From contig NZ_AP025698.1 of assembly GCF_023167465.1 (NCBI RefSeq), positions 1,174,501-1,238,500 on the forward strand: a DNA stretch of 64,000 bases, in the 5' to 3' direction. The notes under the pieces were generated by a model. It ran no database searches. It worked only from the letters and a program-made list of their open reading frames with translations, and was not told where the DNA came from. How positions within the stretch are numbered: position 1 is the stretch's first letter; every line of letters starts with the position of its first letter. Shown piece by piece: positions 26,387 to 36,396 of this stretch. Source of the DNA: Methanothermobacter tenebrarum. Lineage in GTDB: Archaea > Methanobacteriota > Methanobacteria > Methanobacteriales > DSM-23052. A program made the translations under genes and the position numbers.

Positions 26387-27627
26387 ATGCCATATAACAG
26401 CGGGATGAATATCAAAGAGGGTGAAACTGCTTCAAAATACTCCATAGTTTCAAACATAGTTTTGATGTTAATAAAAGGGATTATCGGTTATCTATCAGGA
26501 AACATAGCCCTTATAGCTGATGCTCTGCATTCATTTGCAGATGTGTTTTCATCAGCCGCTGTATTCATAGGTTTAAGATTATCACAGAGGAAACCCGACG
26601 AACTCTTTCCATATGGATACTACAGGATTGAAACCCTAGCTTCCCTTCTTGTTTCAGTGATGATAATTATTACAGGACTTGAAATAGGATGGGATTCTCT
26701 TATCTACTTGATGCATCCACCTCCAGTGGTTTCCATGGCCGCAATAAGTCTTGTTGTAAGTTTAATAGCAATTGTAGTATCCTATGCAGTTGCAGTTTAT
26801 AAAGAAAGGGTAGGGGAAAAAATTGGTTCAAAGGCTCTTATAAACGATGGAAAGCACAGTTATATTGATGCAGTATCTTCCACACTCGTTTTCACAGGAA
26901 TAATTGGAGAGTACATGGGGCTTCATGGTTTTCAGGGATTTGCAGGGCTGATCATCGCAGTAATAATAGTATATGTCGGCAGTACTCTTACAAAATATAA
27001 TCTTCTGGTACTTCTTGATGCATGCATTGACAAGGATTCCCTGGAACTCTTAAGAAAAACGGTTTTATCTGTAAAGGGCGTTGAGGGAGTCCATGCAATT
27101 CGAATAAGAAGATCAGGACCCTACCTTTTTGGAGAACTCCACATTGAAATTGAAAGGAGCCTATCAGCAGATAAAATTGAAGATATAATCTCTAAAATAA
27201 ACTCTGAAGTTAAAAGGGTATTACCATCCATCGACCATTTGATAATCCAGCCAGAAACCTTAAAAAAGGACGAAATAGTTGTAGCAGTACCCCTTGAAGA
27301 TAACCAGGGCATCGATTCAAAGATCAGCCTTCACTTTGGAAGGGCAGCCTATTTCATAATTGCAAGAACCCGCAAAGGCGATATAATTGATTATGAGATA
27401 CTGGAGAATCCTGCAAGATCTCTTAAAAAAAAAAGAAAGGAATAAAAGCAGCTGAAGCACTAAAAAAGAGGAACATAGACGTTTTAGTGGTTGAAAAACT
27501 ATCTGAAGGTCCGAAATATGTCTTTTCAGACTCCCTCCTTGGAACAGCACAACCAGAAGGCTCATCCCTGAAAGAGATTATAATAAATGCATCCACAAAA
27601 TTTCTAGAGGAACAAGGTCCAAAATAG
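26387..27627 (+). CDS. Cation diffusion facilitator fused to a NifX-like domain, frameshifted at A10
   Basis: A membrane transporter with about six helices (KYSIVSNIVLMLIKGIIGYL, IALIADALHSFADVFSSAAV with the conserved HSxxD zinc site, and HSYIDAVSSTL) then the cytoplasmic CDF domain, then, from about residue 310, VVAVPLEDNQGIDSKISLHF with GRAAYFIIARTRKGD: the start of a NifX-like domain. The frame stops at 27445 after a run of ten A (27425-27434). In the next frame IKAAEALKKRNIDVLVVEKL and ASTKFLEEQGPK continue the domain to TAG 27627. With 9 or 11 A the gene would be whole, about 413 residues. ATG 26387 has GGGGGGTT before it. The fusion ties metal efflux to cofactor binding. Confidence 0.8.
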
Positions 27628-27888
27628 TCAGTGGTTCACTTTTTGCCATCTTGGCACTATTCATGGAGGACTTCAGTAGAAGATCCAAAATAGCCAGTGT
27701 TCCACCCAATTCTGAAGCATCCCCTATAACGGTTTTTATATGCTCCTGCTACTTGCAAACTTCATCAAAAATCGATTTCAGGAACTGCATGTTACCAGAA
27801 CAAGCACATTTCTGAATACAGAGGATTCAAGTGAACTACCCCTCCATGATGGGAGGGGTTTCCTGTTTCAATGATGAAACTTGCCCAG

Positions 27889-28901
27889 CTACCATGACCG
27901 AAGCAGGGGATGCTGAGTAGGGGGTTTTTCGTGGGCTTGGGGGGCTGTCCCAGTCCCGAGTCGAGTATTCTGGTGGCGGATATGGGGGTCTTGGTATGGG
28001 TTATTAGGGATTAGTCCTTTGCTTGTGCCCTTTGGGTTTATTTTCACTGCTCGTTTACCAGCGTTTTCAGCTTTGTAAGCGAGCATGTTGGAGGAATCTA
28101 CCCCATGAGGCATCCAGTATCCCTTTGGCAAGACGACGGTTCCTGAGCATAGTTCAGGTTTTCAACACAGATAATATCATTTGATGTAGAATTTTGAGAG
28201 TTTGTGGAGTCTTTTTGATTTAAGTTTTTCATGGGCCCTTGCAAGTTTTATTCTCGCTTTCTCTCTGTTTTTTTTGAATCTTTCTTTTTCCTTGAAAAAT
28301 TCTTTTGCAGGATCTATCTTTTTAAGTGTTTTTTTCATAGTTTGGATTTTCTATTTGTCTTCCTTTGCTGTCTGTTAGGAAGTGTTTTATCCCTATACCG
28401 GTGGCTTTTCCTGTTTTTGAGAGTGGCTCTGGCTTGCCTTCGACCTGGAGGACTGCGAACCACTTTACAGAGCTCTCTCACTTTATTATCCTATGGGCTT
28501 TAATTCTTATTAGCTCCAATTTTAGAAAGGATTAGCCTGTTTCCTTCAAGCGCGGACCCTGATTGATTATAATTTATGGGTACTATTTTCCTTTGTAGCG
28601 TAATCTTCCCACCTTTTTTTACCATTCTTTTTCAACCTGGAGAGGGCCCTGATGTTGCCCCAGAGCTACTGGTTTACCATTTGCAAGACTTTACTGTAAA
28701 CTTTCTTAAGTTCAAGATTCTCCCCATACTATTTTGTGTATCACACGGGGTTGGTTTCCGCCCTTCTGCCCTGGCCTTGTTCTTGGAGTGGGCGGTTGTA
28801 GAGCCACCTGCAAAGGTCAAAGTGTTCAAGTAGGTTTCAATGGTTTTAGACGGGTAAAGACGAAACTTGTAACCGAGCACTCTCTTTTGCTCCCCCAACA
28901 T
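27889..28901 (-). pseudogene. tnpB: TnpB (RNA-guided nuclease of IS605 family), degraded
   Basis: The N-terminus RVLGYKFRLYPSKTIETYLN is the hallmark TnpB start; next-frame pieces give ARAEGRK-x-T-x-x-DTQN, WGNIRALSRLKKNGKK, and INYNQSGSALEGNRLILSK. The 3' end gives LAYKAENAGKRAVKINPKGT, the RuvC-III and pre-zinc region, and a tail with GTGTAPQAHEKP. The zinc-finger cysteines and most of RuvC are lost in frameshifts, and a large internal part is missing. No function is possible. Confidence 0.8.
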
Positions 28902-28970
28902 ACAAATATAGTGATACTGGAGAGCATATCACATGTAAGCCATGTATCACTATAAAATGTTTTTCGGCTT

Positions 28971-29011
28971 TCATCCCCCTTAGAGGGGGACTTCCCGCTG
29001 AAAAAGTTAAA
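28971..29011 (+). repeat. Left-end-like dispersed repeat, copy A
   Basis: CCCCCTTAGAGGGGG hairpin followed by ACTTCCCGCTGAAAAAGTTA. It belongs to the decayed TnpB element. Copies without a gene lie at 53827-53863, 59264-59302 and 60121-60158. Confidence 0.6.
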
Positions 29012-29093
29012 ATGTCTTATACACTTTTTTTGAGGTGATGGGTCTTAAAGTCTCTTAGCTAGAATCAAGGTGGGGGTTGGTTCGTTGGCATTT

Positions 29094-29567
29094 TTATATG
29101 TTTAGTGTGTATATTGTGTAGTTTAGTGCTGTTGCTATGGTCACCCATGTGATGTATGGTATGAGAATTGCAGCTGCTGGTTTAGACACCCTGTAAAATG
29201 TGATCATTGTTAAAAGTATTGTTGTCCAGAGTATTATGATTATGATGAAGGCTCCTAGGGTGGATTTAAGGGCGAAGAATACTACTGACCATAATATGTT
29301 TAATATGAGTTGTAAGCTGAATATCCCCAGGGCTATTTTAACTTCTTTTTTCTGGAAGCCTTCACGCCATACTAGAAAAGCTGCTATACCCATTAGTATG
29401 TAGAGTGTGGTCCATATTGGTCCGAATAGCCAGTTTGGTGGGGTCCATGGTGGTTTTGTTAGGGAAGCGTACCATGTGTTTATGGATGATATTGTGGCGA
29501 TTGAGCCTAAGAAGCCCGCGATCAAACATATGAAAACTGAAACAGCTAATTTTGGAATTTCTTTCAT
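29094..29567 (-). CDS. tspO: TspO/MBR family membrane protein
   Basis: A 157-residue five-helix protein with KPPWTPPNWLFGPIWTTLYI, the Trp-Pro-rich loop of the tryptophan-rich sensory protein (TspO) family, and WTTILLTMITFYR near the C-terminus. TspO binds tetrapyrroles or related ligands in the membrane; in methanogens the ligand is unknown. ATG 29567 is preceded by GGGAGGAG about ten bases away. Single gene, neighbouring the insertion element. Confidence 0.88.
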   Translation of the reverse strand: MKEIPKLAVSVFICLIAGFLGSIATISSINTWYASLTKPPWTPPNWLFGPIWTTLYILMGIAAFLVWREGFQKKEVKIALGIFSLQLILNILWSVVFFALKSTLGAFIIIIILWTTILLTMITFYRVSKPAAAILIPYITWVTIATALNYTIYTLNI

Positions 29568-29850
29568 TTTAATATTATCTCCTCCCAGTTTATATTCTTA
29601 GTTTTTCTGTTACTATATATTATTTGTAAGAGTCTTGTAGGGTGTTTTTTGGCTGTTATATAACTTCGTTTAACATTGCTATAACGAACAAAAAAACAGG
29701 AACATAATATAATCGCAAGTTATAGAGAAAAAAGACTTTAAAGAGCTGTGATCATCCTCATCAACCAAAGAAAAACATAACCCCCTGCACCCCCTTTCAT
29801 GTTATAGGATGTTTTAAGTGGACATTTAAAATCTGGGGGAGTGGTTCCCC

Positions 29851-30372
29851 TTGTATTGCCGGAAGTGTGGAATTAAAAACCATGACACCGCAAAATTTTG
29901 TGTTCGTTGCGGAACACCTTTAAAGCCAAAACCAGAAAATGGAATTCCCGATAAAAGAACAGAAATGATACCAGCACCTGGAACCAGAAAGCCTACTTCT
30001 AGGGAAGATAAAAGAACTAAGAAAGAAAAAATCTACAAGCTGATAAAAGAGAAAAAATTTTCAGAAATTTTCGAAGACGAACGCCTGAAAAAAGCAATAA
30101 CCCAGTATGGGCCAAAAAAACTCACAAAGGGGCAGAAAATCCTTATTTACATTGACGCGTTTTGCGAAGGAATTTTCATTGGATTTATCGCTGGGTTAAT
30201 CATTAGTCTACTCTTCGCCCTGTTCTTAGGACCTTTTGGATTGATTTGGCTACCCATCGCGATCGCCTATGCAACGTACAAGTGTCTTGCAGACGCTGAA
30301 CTGAACTATAAGTTCAAAATAGGATACAACCAACTAAAAAGAGAAATAGAAGAAGAAGAGTATGGACTGTAA
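29851..30372 (+). CDS. Zinc-ribbon membrane protein
   Basis: A 173-residue protein starting with a double-CxxC ribbon (CRKCGIKNHDTAKFCVRCGT), a Pro/Lys-rich linker, a charged region, then two hydrophobic helices (GIFIGFIAGLIISLLFALFL and GLIWLPIAIAYATY) and a basic helical end. This zinc_ribbon_2 plus transmembrane layout is common in archaea with no fixed function. TTG 29851 follows GGGGGAGTGG by six bases. Alone. Confidence 0.7.
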   Translation: MYCRKCGIKNHDTAKFCVRCGTPLKPKPENGIPDKRTEMIPAPGTRKPTSREDKRTKKEKIYKLIKEKKFSEIFEDERLKKAITQYGPKKLTKGQKILIYIDAFCEGIFIGFIAGLIISLLFALFLGPFGLIWLPIAIAYATYKCLADAELNYKFKIGYNQLKREIEEEEYGL

Positions 30373-31191
30373 TGTTAAAGGGATTGTCAAGGGATATTAT
30401 GAACTGTTCGAGGGTTATAACAAGCGATTAGATAAGAAGAACGCTAGTAGACACGGCTATCATATCACCTAAGCTTGTGAAGGAAGTAAAGTTTTCCAAT
30501 GTTCTGATCCAAAGAAGCTACAAATATTAATGACTATGTAGCTTCTGAAAAATCCTCAGATCTGATATAAAAACTATCTAGTGTGATTATAGAAAAATCT
30601 CACCTGCTGTAGAAGTGACATGCGTTAAAATCAGAGGCAGAGAATATTAACTCCTCTTTTCATAAGTCCTAAAAGAACAAAAAACATAAGAAATGAACCA
30701 CCTTCAAACCTCATGCTAACAACCAATACCCATAAAATAAATTAATAAATTAGGAGGAAAAATCCACACGGGATACAACACCAAAAAAACTGTAAACAAA
30801 ACATAAACCCCCACAAGGTAGCAGGTATTCGGGAATATGAAGGTGACATTATGAATTGGTTTGTTGAAAATGTTTAGGTAAATTAGGATCCAGAAAAAAG
30901 CCCCATATTCTGGGCGTATTTCCTCCCCATTGCTTTAATTAAACTTCTTAGGGCGACAAAGGATCCCATTAGAACACTGCTTTTCTTAGTGGGTCTCTTA
31001 CCCGAATATAATGTTGGCAATCTCCGATATTTAAATAATGTTTACGGAGAATGATAAATTTCTTTTAGAGGTGCTGATAAGTGTTTGTTCAAGAGATTTG
31101 AATGATAAGCAAAGGAAAAACTTGCGTAATATCATCTCTCAAAGACACAATAAAATCATACAAATGGATTCCTTGAAGTTTTAATGCCAAT
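30373..31191. other. Long intergenic region, no gene supported
   Basis: About 820 bp of AT-rich sequence. A 36-codon ORF starting ATG 30362 inside the preceding stop (YYELFEGYNKRLDKKNA) has no SD or family support. CTCCG/CGGAG arms flank 31023-31050. It may be the remains of genes lost at the edge of the polysaccharide locus. Confidence 0.4.
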
Positions 31192-31800
31192 GTGGAACCT
31201 TTCATTCTCTTAGAAGTTTTTGTTGGTGAAGATTATTGTTTTGAGCATCTTTCTGATGATGCTCTCATTATAGATGTTGGCGCTTATGTTGGAGATACCG
31301 CCCTTTACTTTGCCAGCAAAGGATATAATGTCATCGCATTTGAACCAGTCCCAGAGCTTTATAACACAGCAAAGAAAAACCTCGAACTAAACCCAAAACT
31401 ATCAAAGAAAATCAAACTTATAAATAAAGCCATTTCAGGAAAAAAAGGCACCAGAACTATTAGATATTCCCCAGATGCTTTGAACATATCCCAATTTTAT
31501 AGTAAACTGGATAAGGAGCAGGTAGTTGAAACAACAACACTCCAGGAAGTATTAGATAACATCCCAGAAGATCAGGAAATCGGACTAAAACTTGATTGTG
31601 AAGGCTGTGAATACGAGGCCATAGAAAAAACAAACCTTTCAAGGATAAAAGAAATAATCCTAGAATACCATCCACAGCCAAAAAACAAAACTCCAAAGGA
31701 CATAACAAACAAACTAAAAAAAGAAAACTTCAAAATCAAAATAATAAAAGGAAACTATGAAATAGGAATAATCCACGCATATCAAGATACACCAAAGTAG
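31192..31800 (+). CDS. FkbM family methyltransferase
   Basis: A 202-residue SAM-dependent methyltransferase: LIIDVGAYVGDTALYFASKG is the SAM-binding motif I, FEPVPELYNTAKKNLELNP the second, and KLDCEGCEYEAIEKT the FkbM motif before LEYHPQPK. It probably O-methylates a sugar of the surface glycan. The 5' side is odd: GTG 31192 has no SD and a stop lies close upstream, whereas family members usually have 20-50 more residues, so the gene may be N-terminally truncated though the catalytic domain is complete. Confidence 0.78.
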   Translation: MEPFILLEVFVGEDYCFEHLSDDALIIDVGAYVGDTALYFASKGYNVIAFEPVPELYNTAKKNLELNPKLSKKIKLINKAISGKKGTRTIRYSPDALNISQFYSKLDKEQVVETTTLQEVLDNIPEDQEIGLKLDCEGCEYEAIEKTNLSRIKEIILEYHPQPKNKTPKDITNKLKKENFKIKIIKGNYEIGIIHAYQDTPK

Positions 31801-31904
31801 AAAACCAATTCAGAGAGCCTAAAAAACAAAAAAAAGTATTCCCCAATTTCAGCTGTTAATCTTAGACCCCCATATCTAAGATCATAAGAAAGCAGATAAT
31901 AAGC

Positions 31905-31990
31905 CCTTTTACTCGGCTTCAACAAAAAAACCCAGAATAGACCATTACTTCTTCAACAATACAGGCCCCTCCGAGCAAGACGACTCATAC
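31905..31990 (+). pseudogene. Fragment of the DUF2206-type membrane protein gene
   Basis: This 86-bp piece matches 36146-36231 of the intact 34270 gene nearly base for base at its start (for example CCCAGAATAGACCATT) and then drifts. It encodes part of GFNKEPRIDHWFFNNTGP. A leftover of a duplicate copy. The rest of the 31801-32188 gap holds nothing recognisable. Confidence 0.75.
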
Positions 31991-32188
31991 AAGATTAAGA
32001 CCAATAAATCCACAACCAGTGCCTAGGAAAGCCACCATAATGTGAATTAAGAAGCCCAGGTTTTACAGTGCATGGCCTCCCAAGATTCAGTAAATGTAAG
32101 ATCTCCGCTCTTTCTGAATTTTTTATTTAATAACAGCTTACTCCACCCCCAGCGTCTGTCATGTTTATTTTAGAATTATTCAGAATGT

Positions 32189-32899
32189 TTACCAGTATAA
32201 GATTCCTATTCCAGCCCATCCTTGATTTACATCGGCAATGAACTCTTCTGATCTAAATTCTCCCTTTATTTCATCCCAAAACCTTGTCACACCCACCTCA
32301 GGATAATCCCAGTGCGGTGCTATGTCATGGAAAGCAATAATCCCCCCTTCTCTAACTAAAGGTGAATAAAGTTCAAAATCTCTTTTCACACCTTCATATG
32401 AATGGTCACCATCAATAAAAAGAAAATCCAATTTATTCTCACCCAATAATTTTTTAACATCATTTAAAGTTTCAGTTTTATGAGAATCCTTCCTTAAAAG
32501 TACAAGTTTCTGGTTTTCACCGGCAAAGGCAGTGTATACTGGGATCTTCCATTCGGGATAACCACCACCAAAATCTCCTCCAGGTAAGTCAATGCTGATT
32601 ATGGTCGCATCATCTTCTGCTAATTTACAGAAAGAGAAGAGAGAACCTCCATTCGCTGTTCCAATTTCAAGGATATAACGGGGATTCTGCCCCCTGAAAA
32701 CTTCCAGGAGCTTCAAAAATTCATATTTTACCTGCATTGGCCTTATAAATCCAAAGAAAAAGTTCCATGAGAAATCAAAAACCTCAGATGGAATATCTGA
32801 ATTAAATGATCGCAAATTATGGATTATATCCCCCCTAAAAAGTCTGGCCACTAATTCAACAGCAACCCCTTTAGAATTGAAAAGTACAGATCCCATCAT
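32189..32899 (-). CDS. CmcI/rhamnosyl O-methyltransferase-like SAM methyltransferase
   Basis: A 236-residue methyltransferase (Methyltransf_24 type). YILEIGTANGGSLFSFCKLA is motif I; FLFIDGDHSYEGVKRDFELY holds the metal/acid block; GGIIAFHDIAPHWDYPEVGV continues the family pattern. Likely acts on a sugar or cell-surface glycolipid. Start ATG 32899 (a second ATG follows directly); no SD was seen. It faces the FkbM gene, with a remnant-filled gap between them. Confidence 0.8.
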   Translation of the reverse strand: MMGSVLFNSKGVAVELVARLFRGDIIHNLRSFNSDIPSEVFDFSWNFFFGFIRPMQVKYEFLKLLEVFRGQNPRYILEIGTANGGSLFSFCKLAEDDATIISIDLPGGDFGGGYPEWKIPVYTAFAGENQKLVLLRKDSHKTETLNDVKKLLGENKLDFLFIDGDHSYEGVKRDFELYSPLVREGGIIAFHDIAPHWDYPEVGVTRFWDEIKGEFRSEEFIADVNQGWAGIGILYW

Positions 32900-33230
32900 G
32901 ATTCAACGATCTAAATGATTTAATATTTAATATTTTTCCTTGTAGCATCTCCCAGTAGCCTCCAACATGATATTCAGGGGACCATTACTTTATGGCTTTT
33001 CTTAAGTCTTCTCATGTGATCTGTAAAAGCCCCCACAGTGATCACCAAAAGAGCCAAGTTACAGAGGATTATGGCCCTCAAGATCACCGGATCAAATTCC
33101 TCCACCTAAAAAAATAGCCTAGTTGCAGAAGTCCACTGACCACCACGACATAAAATGGTAAAAAAGGGGTCTCAAAGTTCTCTCTATAACTATATGAAAA
33201 AAAGGATATAAAATATGGACCTGTTAAGTG

Positions 33231-33480
33231 ATTGGCCTTCGTACTCCTCATATACCTTGCAAGGATCCTTGGCGAGGCCGACTTCGGAAAATACAGCTTT
33301 TTAATCTCACTCACCACCCTCCTTGCAACACTCACAGACCTCGGCGTCAACCAGTTACTTGTAAGGGAGAAGGTTCATATGACCGATAATGACCTATATA
33401 CAGCAGATTTCCCAGATAGATTTCATTGATAGATTGATCTCCCCCTTTGAACTGAAAAACTGAAGATCCTTGAGAAGTTA
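33231..33480 (+). pseudogene. Chimeric remnant: flippase 5' part joined to F420-reductase 3' part
   Basis: Bases 33231-33369 repeat 37052-37190 of the flippase gene with only a few differences (AFVLLIYLARILGEADFGKY). Right at GGGAGA the sequence switches to a diverged copy of 39442-39545, the 3' end of the FrhB-like gene (HMTDNDLY versus HMIDNDLY). So a second copy of the gene pair has lost about 2.2 kb between these points and stops early. Confidence 0.85.
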
Positions 33481-33507
33481 ATGTTATATTATTTATAAGT
33501 CCAACGC

Positions 33508-33909
33508 ATATCCTTAGCCGATGTTGCAAGCGCCACAGCATATGTCCGAACATTATCCTAGATTACTCGCCAATGTTAAGATTAGCAACAGAATTTATAG
33601 TATACCGGAATTTGCTTTATCTGCTCTGCAAGGCCACAGTTAATATCAACGCCGGCAATTTAGCTCAGATTCCCCATGTACTCGTCGAAAGTCCCCTAGG
33701 ACCTTCTGGCAACTACAAAGCCGGTAAAATTTACAAGTCTGAGTATCTGAAGGTTGCGGTGAAAATATTGGATTTTATCAATACCACTGAAAGAGCACCA
33801 AACTATGCCACAAGTCTTGGCAGAGTACCCTACCAGAGACCCATGTATGCCAAGATCATAAATTTCTGGAAAAACAACAGTAGACTACCCAGCCCACGTG
33901 ACAATCTAA
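33508..33909 (+). pseudogene. Pseudomurein-binding repeat protein remnant
   Basis: Frame-broken pieces read like pseudomurein-binding repeats: LADVASATAYVR, NVKISNRIYSIPEFALSALQ, then KIYKSEYLKVAVKILDFINT with ERAPNYATSLGRVPYQRPMY. The order V-x-F-I-x(7)-P-N-Y-V is the repeat signature that also appears in the 58203 gene. There is no signal peptide or catalytic domain. A relic of a wall-binding protein. Confidence 0.7.
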
Positions 33910-34269
33910 ACTCCACACACCCCCCCACCACTTATTTTTCGAGAAGCCCCCCAATCCTAGGTGTAGGATAGTTTCACATTGTGTGGTGGGAGGGTGAAAC
34001 ATTCTCTCCATAAAAAAACCAAGGTTAGTCCCCAAAAAACTATTTATATTGTCCCATGGAACCTATCACATGAGAGTGTAGATGTCAAAATAAAATCATA
34101 TTCACCCCCCTAGAATAAAAGGGTTACTCACTTTGTAGATGGTGCAACCTCATCTTCCCAAGGGTATAAACTCGTGGAGTTAGAGGAAAATCCAAAGCTA
34201 ACACGCCTAAACCAAACTCATTGGGGGTGCTTCACTACTGGAGTAATTATGTGCGGAGGAGGAAAAAGT

Positions 34270-36396
34270 GTGAGAAGAGACATCCTTTACATCCTAATAC
34301 TCTTGATACTCACGGATATTAGTATTATAGGTGATATTCCCTTTTTAAGGCAATCCTTGCCATTCCTATTCTTTAGTATGGTTCCCGGTTACCTGCTGGT
34401 TAAGGGTCTTGATCTTAAGCCTATTGAGAAGTTTGTCTTGTCTGTTGGGTTGAGTCTTGCCCTTCTCATGTTCACTGGATTTTTCGTGAATAGCCTCTAT
34501 CCGCTAATCTTAAGACCCTTAAGTTTAGCGCCCCTTTTAGTTTCATTGAACATCCTCATGGTCTTACTATTGTCTATTCACATGAAAAGGGTGGGTGATG
34601 CCAGGTTTTCGCTTGAAGGAGACTGGATGAGTATGCTGAATCCGATTGTCCTTTATCCTCTCTTTTTACCTGTTTTAACCGTTCTCGGATCGTATATGAT
34701 GAACATGTATTCCAATAATCTCATTTTACTTTTCATGCTACTAAGCATACCAGTATACCTTCTCACCCTAACCCTGGAAAAAAAGAAGGTACATCCTATT
34801 GTTTATCCTCTCACACTTTACTGTATCGGATTTTCCCTTCTCTCCTTGAACACTCTACCATCTAATTATCTTATCGGAAGGGACATTCACATGGAATATT
34901 ATTGTTTCAAGAGGAGTTTAATAGACCATCACTGGGATATCCACGACCCTTATCATGGCTATAATAGTTGCTTGAGTCTTACAATATTACCCGCCATTTA
35001 TAAATACTTGTTAGATGTTCCATCCATCCTCGTGTTTAAGTTTTATTATTGTATCCTTGGGGCTATTGTACCCTTACCCATGTATGTCTTCGCGAGGAGA
35101 ATCCTTAAAAGTCGAAAACTTGGATTTTATGCTACCTTACTCCTCATGTTCCAATTCGCTTACATTTACATGGGACAATATGTGCGTCAACTTATTGCAT
35201 TCATTTTCTTCGCGGCGGCCATCATGATCCTAACATCACCAATAAAAGGATCCCATAAAAAGGCCATTTTCATAACATTCATCACCGCCACGGTCTTATC
35301 CCATTACACTTCAGCTTATGTCTTCTTCGCGGTTGTGGCATTGCCACCATTTATTATCTGGGCAAGTAAACACCTAAAATGGAAATCCATCCAATGGGAT
35401 TACAGTAAGAGATTCTCCAATAAAAACCTGGTCCTTCTCTTCTTTTCAATCATCTTTTTATGGTATGCACAAGTCACAGGCCCAACATTCAGAGACACTT
35501 TACATGTTATCATCGAAACGTTTAAGAGTATGGCGAATTTCTTCTCCCTTGACCTGAGGAACTATTCAGAACAGGCAGTATTAGGTATAGGCTTGGCCCA
35601 TTTCCCTAACTTCCTGAGCACTTTCGTCCATGACATTATTTTTGCGATCATCGGCGTGGGAGTCCTAGCATTATCTTTCAAGGAAGAGTATAGGAGAGAA
35701 TATCAGGTAAATGATGAATACATAGCATCCACTCTTGTTATACTGGCCATCCTTGCATCATTTGTCATTCTACCCTACGTTTCAAAAGCCTATGGGGGTA
35801 GGAGACTATTTTCACAGTTACTCGTGATTCTAGCACCTTGTTTCATAATAGGGACAAGATTCATAATAGACCATGCCAAGAAGCTTAAAATACCATTCAA
35901 ACGAGAAAAGATGCTAAAAGCCACCATTTTAACACTCCTAATCCTAGGATTTATATGTACAAACTATCTAAACTATCACTTCGCAGGCATACCATATTCT
36001 TACGCCTATGACACTGGAGAGAGGAGATACGAGACTTTTATCTATGACAGTGAAGTTACAGGCGCAGCATGGTTAAACCTCTATGGCAACAAAACTTCAA
36101 TGATACACACCGATAGAGTAGGCGACCACAGAATTTTACTAGGCTTCAACAAAGAACCCAGAATAGACCATTGGTTCTTCAACAATACAGGCCCCTTCAA
36201 TCAAGGCGACTACATATACCTAAGACACCTTAACATAAACGAAGGCCTTATATTCAAGGATACACCCCTCAAACCCCCAATATTCGTTAATGGCACCATT
36301 AAAATGCACAATATAGAACCAATAACCAAATACCTCTGGCTACTCAAGGATAAAAGCGTCATATATGACAATGGAGGATCAAAAATACTAATCTAA
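34270..36396 (+). CDS. Large membrane protein of DUF2206 type
   Basis: A 708-residue protein with about 15 hydrophobic segments followed by a roughly 120-residue extracellular C-terminal domain (from about YAYDTGERRYETFIYDSEVT). The layout, with RDIHMEYYCFKRSLIDHHWD in an outer loop and conserved DIH/EYY acidic residues, is like oligosaccharyltransferase or mannosyltransferase (GT-C) folds, so a lipid-linked sugar transferase role is a reasonable inference. GGAGGAGG (34256-34263), six bases before GTG 34270, sets the start; the longer reading from 34174 is unlikely. Decayed relatives lie at 31905 and 42060-44030. Confidence 0.75.
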   Translation: MRRDILYILILLILTDISIIGDIPFLRQSLPFLFFSMVPGYLLVKGLDLKPIEKFVLSVGLSLALLMFTGFFVNSLYPLILRPLSLAPLLVSLNILMVLLLSIHMKRVGDARFSLEGDWMSMLNPIVLYPLFLPVLTVLGSYMMNMYSNNLILLFMLLSIPVYLLTLTLEKKKVHPIVYPLTLYCIGFSLLSLNTLPSNYLIGRDIHMEYYCFKRSLIDHHWDIHDPYHGYNSCLSLTILPAIYKYLLDVPSILVFKFYYCILGAIVPLPMYVFARRILKSRKLGFYATLLLMFQFAYIYMGQYVRQLIAFIFFAAAIMILTSPIKGSHKKAIFITFITATVLSHYTSAYVFFAVVALPPFIIWASKHLKWKSIQWDYSKRFSNKNLVLLFFSIIFLWYAQVTGPTFRDTLHVIIETFKSMANFFSLDLRNYSEQAVLGIGLAHFPNFLSTFVHDIIFAIIGVGVLALSFKEEYRREYQVNDEYIASTLVILAILASFVILPYVSKAYGGRRLFSQLLVILAPCFIIGTRFIIDHAKKLKIPFKREKMLKATILTLLILGFICTNYLNYHFAGIPYSYAYDTGERRYETFIYDSEVTGAAWLNLYGNKTSMIHTDRVGDHRILLGFNKEPRIDHWFFNNTGPFNQGDYIYLRHLNINEGLIFKDTPLKPPIFVNGTIKMHNIEPITKYLWLLKDKSVIYDNGGSKILI

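Larger units (their letters stand above)
27826..29013 (-). mobile_element. Decayed IS200/IS605-type (IS1341-like) element
   Basis: A tnpB-only insertion sequence on the minus strand. The right end (27830-27880) carries CCCCTCC-ATGAT-GGGAGGGG and, read on the minus strand, GGAGGGGTAGTTCAC, the classic 3' hairpin and border of these elements where the guide RNA scaffold ends. The left end (28971-29011) has CCCCCTTAGAGGGGG and TTCCCGCTGAAAAAGTTAAA. No tnpA was seen. The element is immobile now, as its gene is broken in several places. Confidence 0.75.

Noticed and set aside
30362..30472. 36-codon ORF overlapping the zinc-ribbon membrane protein stop
   Set aside because: Overlap resembles coupling, but no SD or family pattern supports it.
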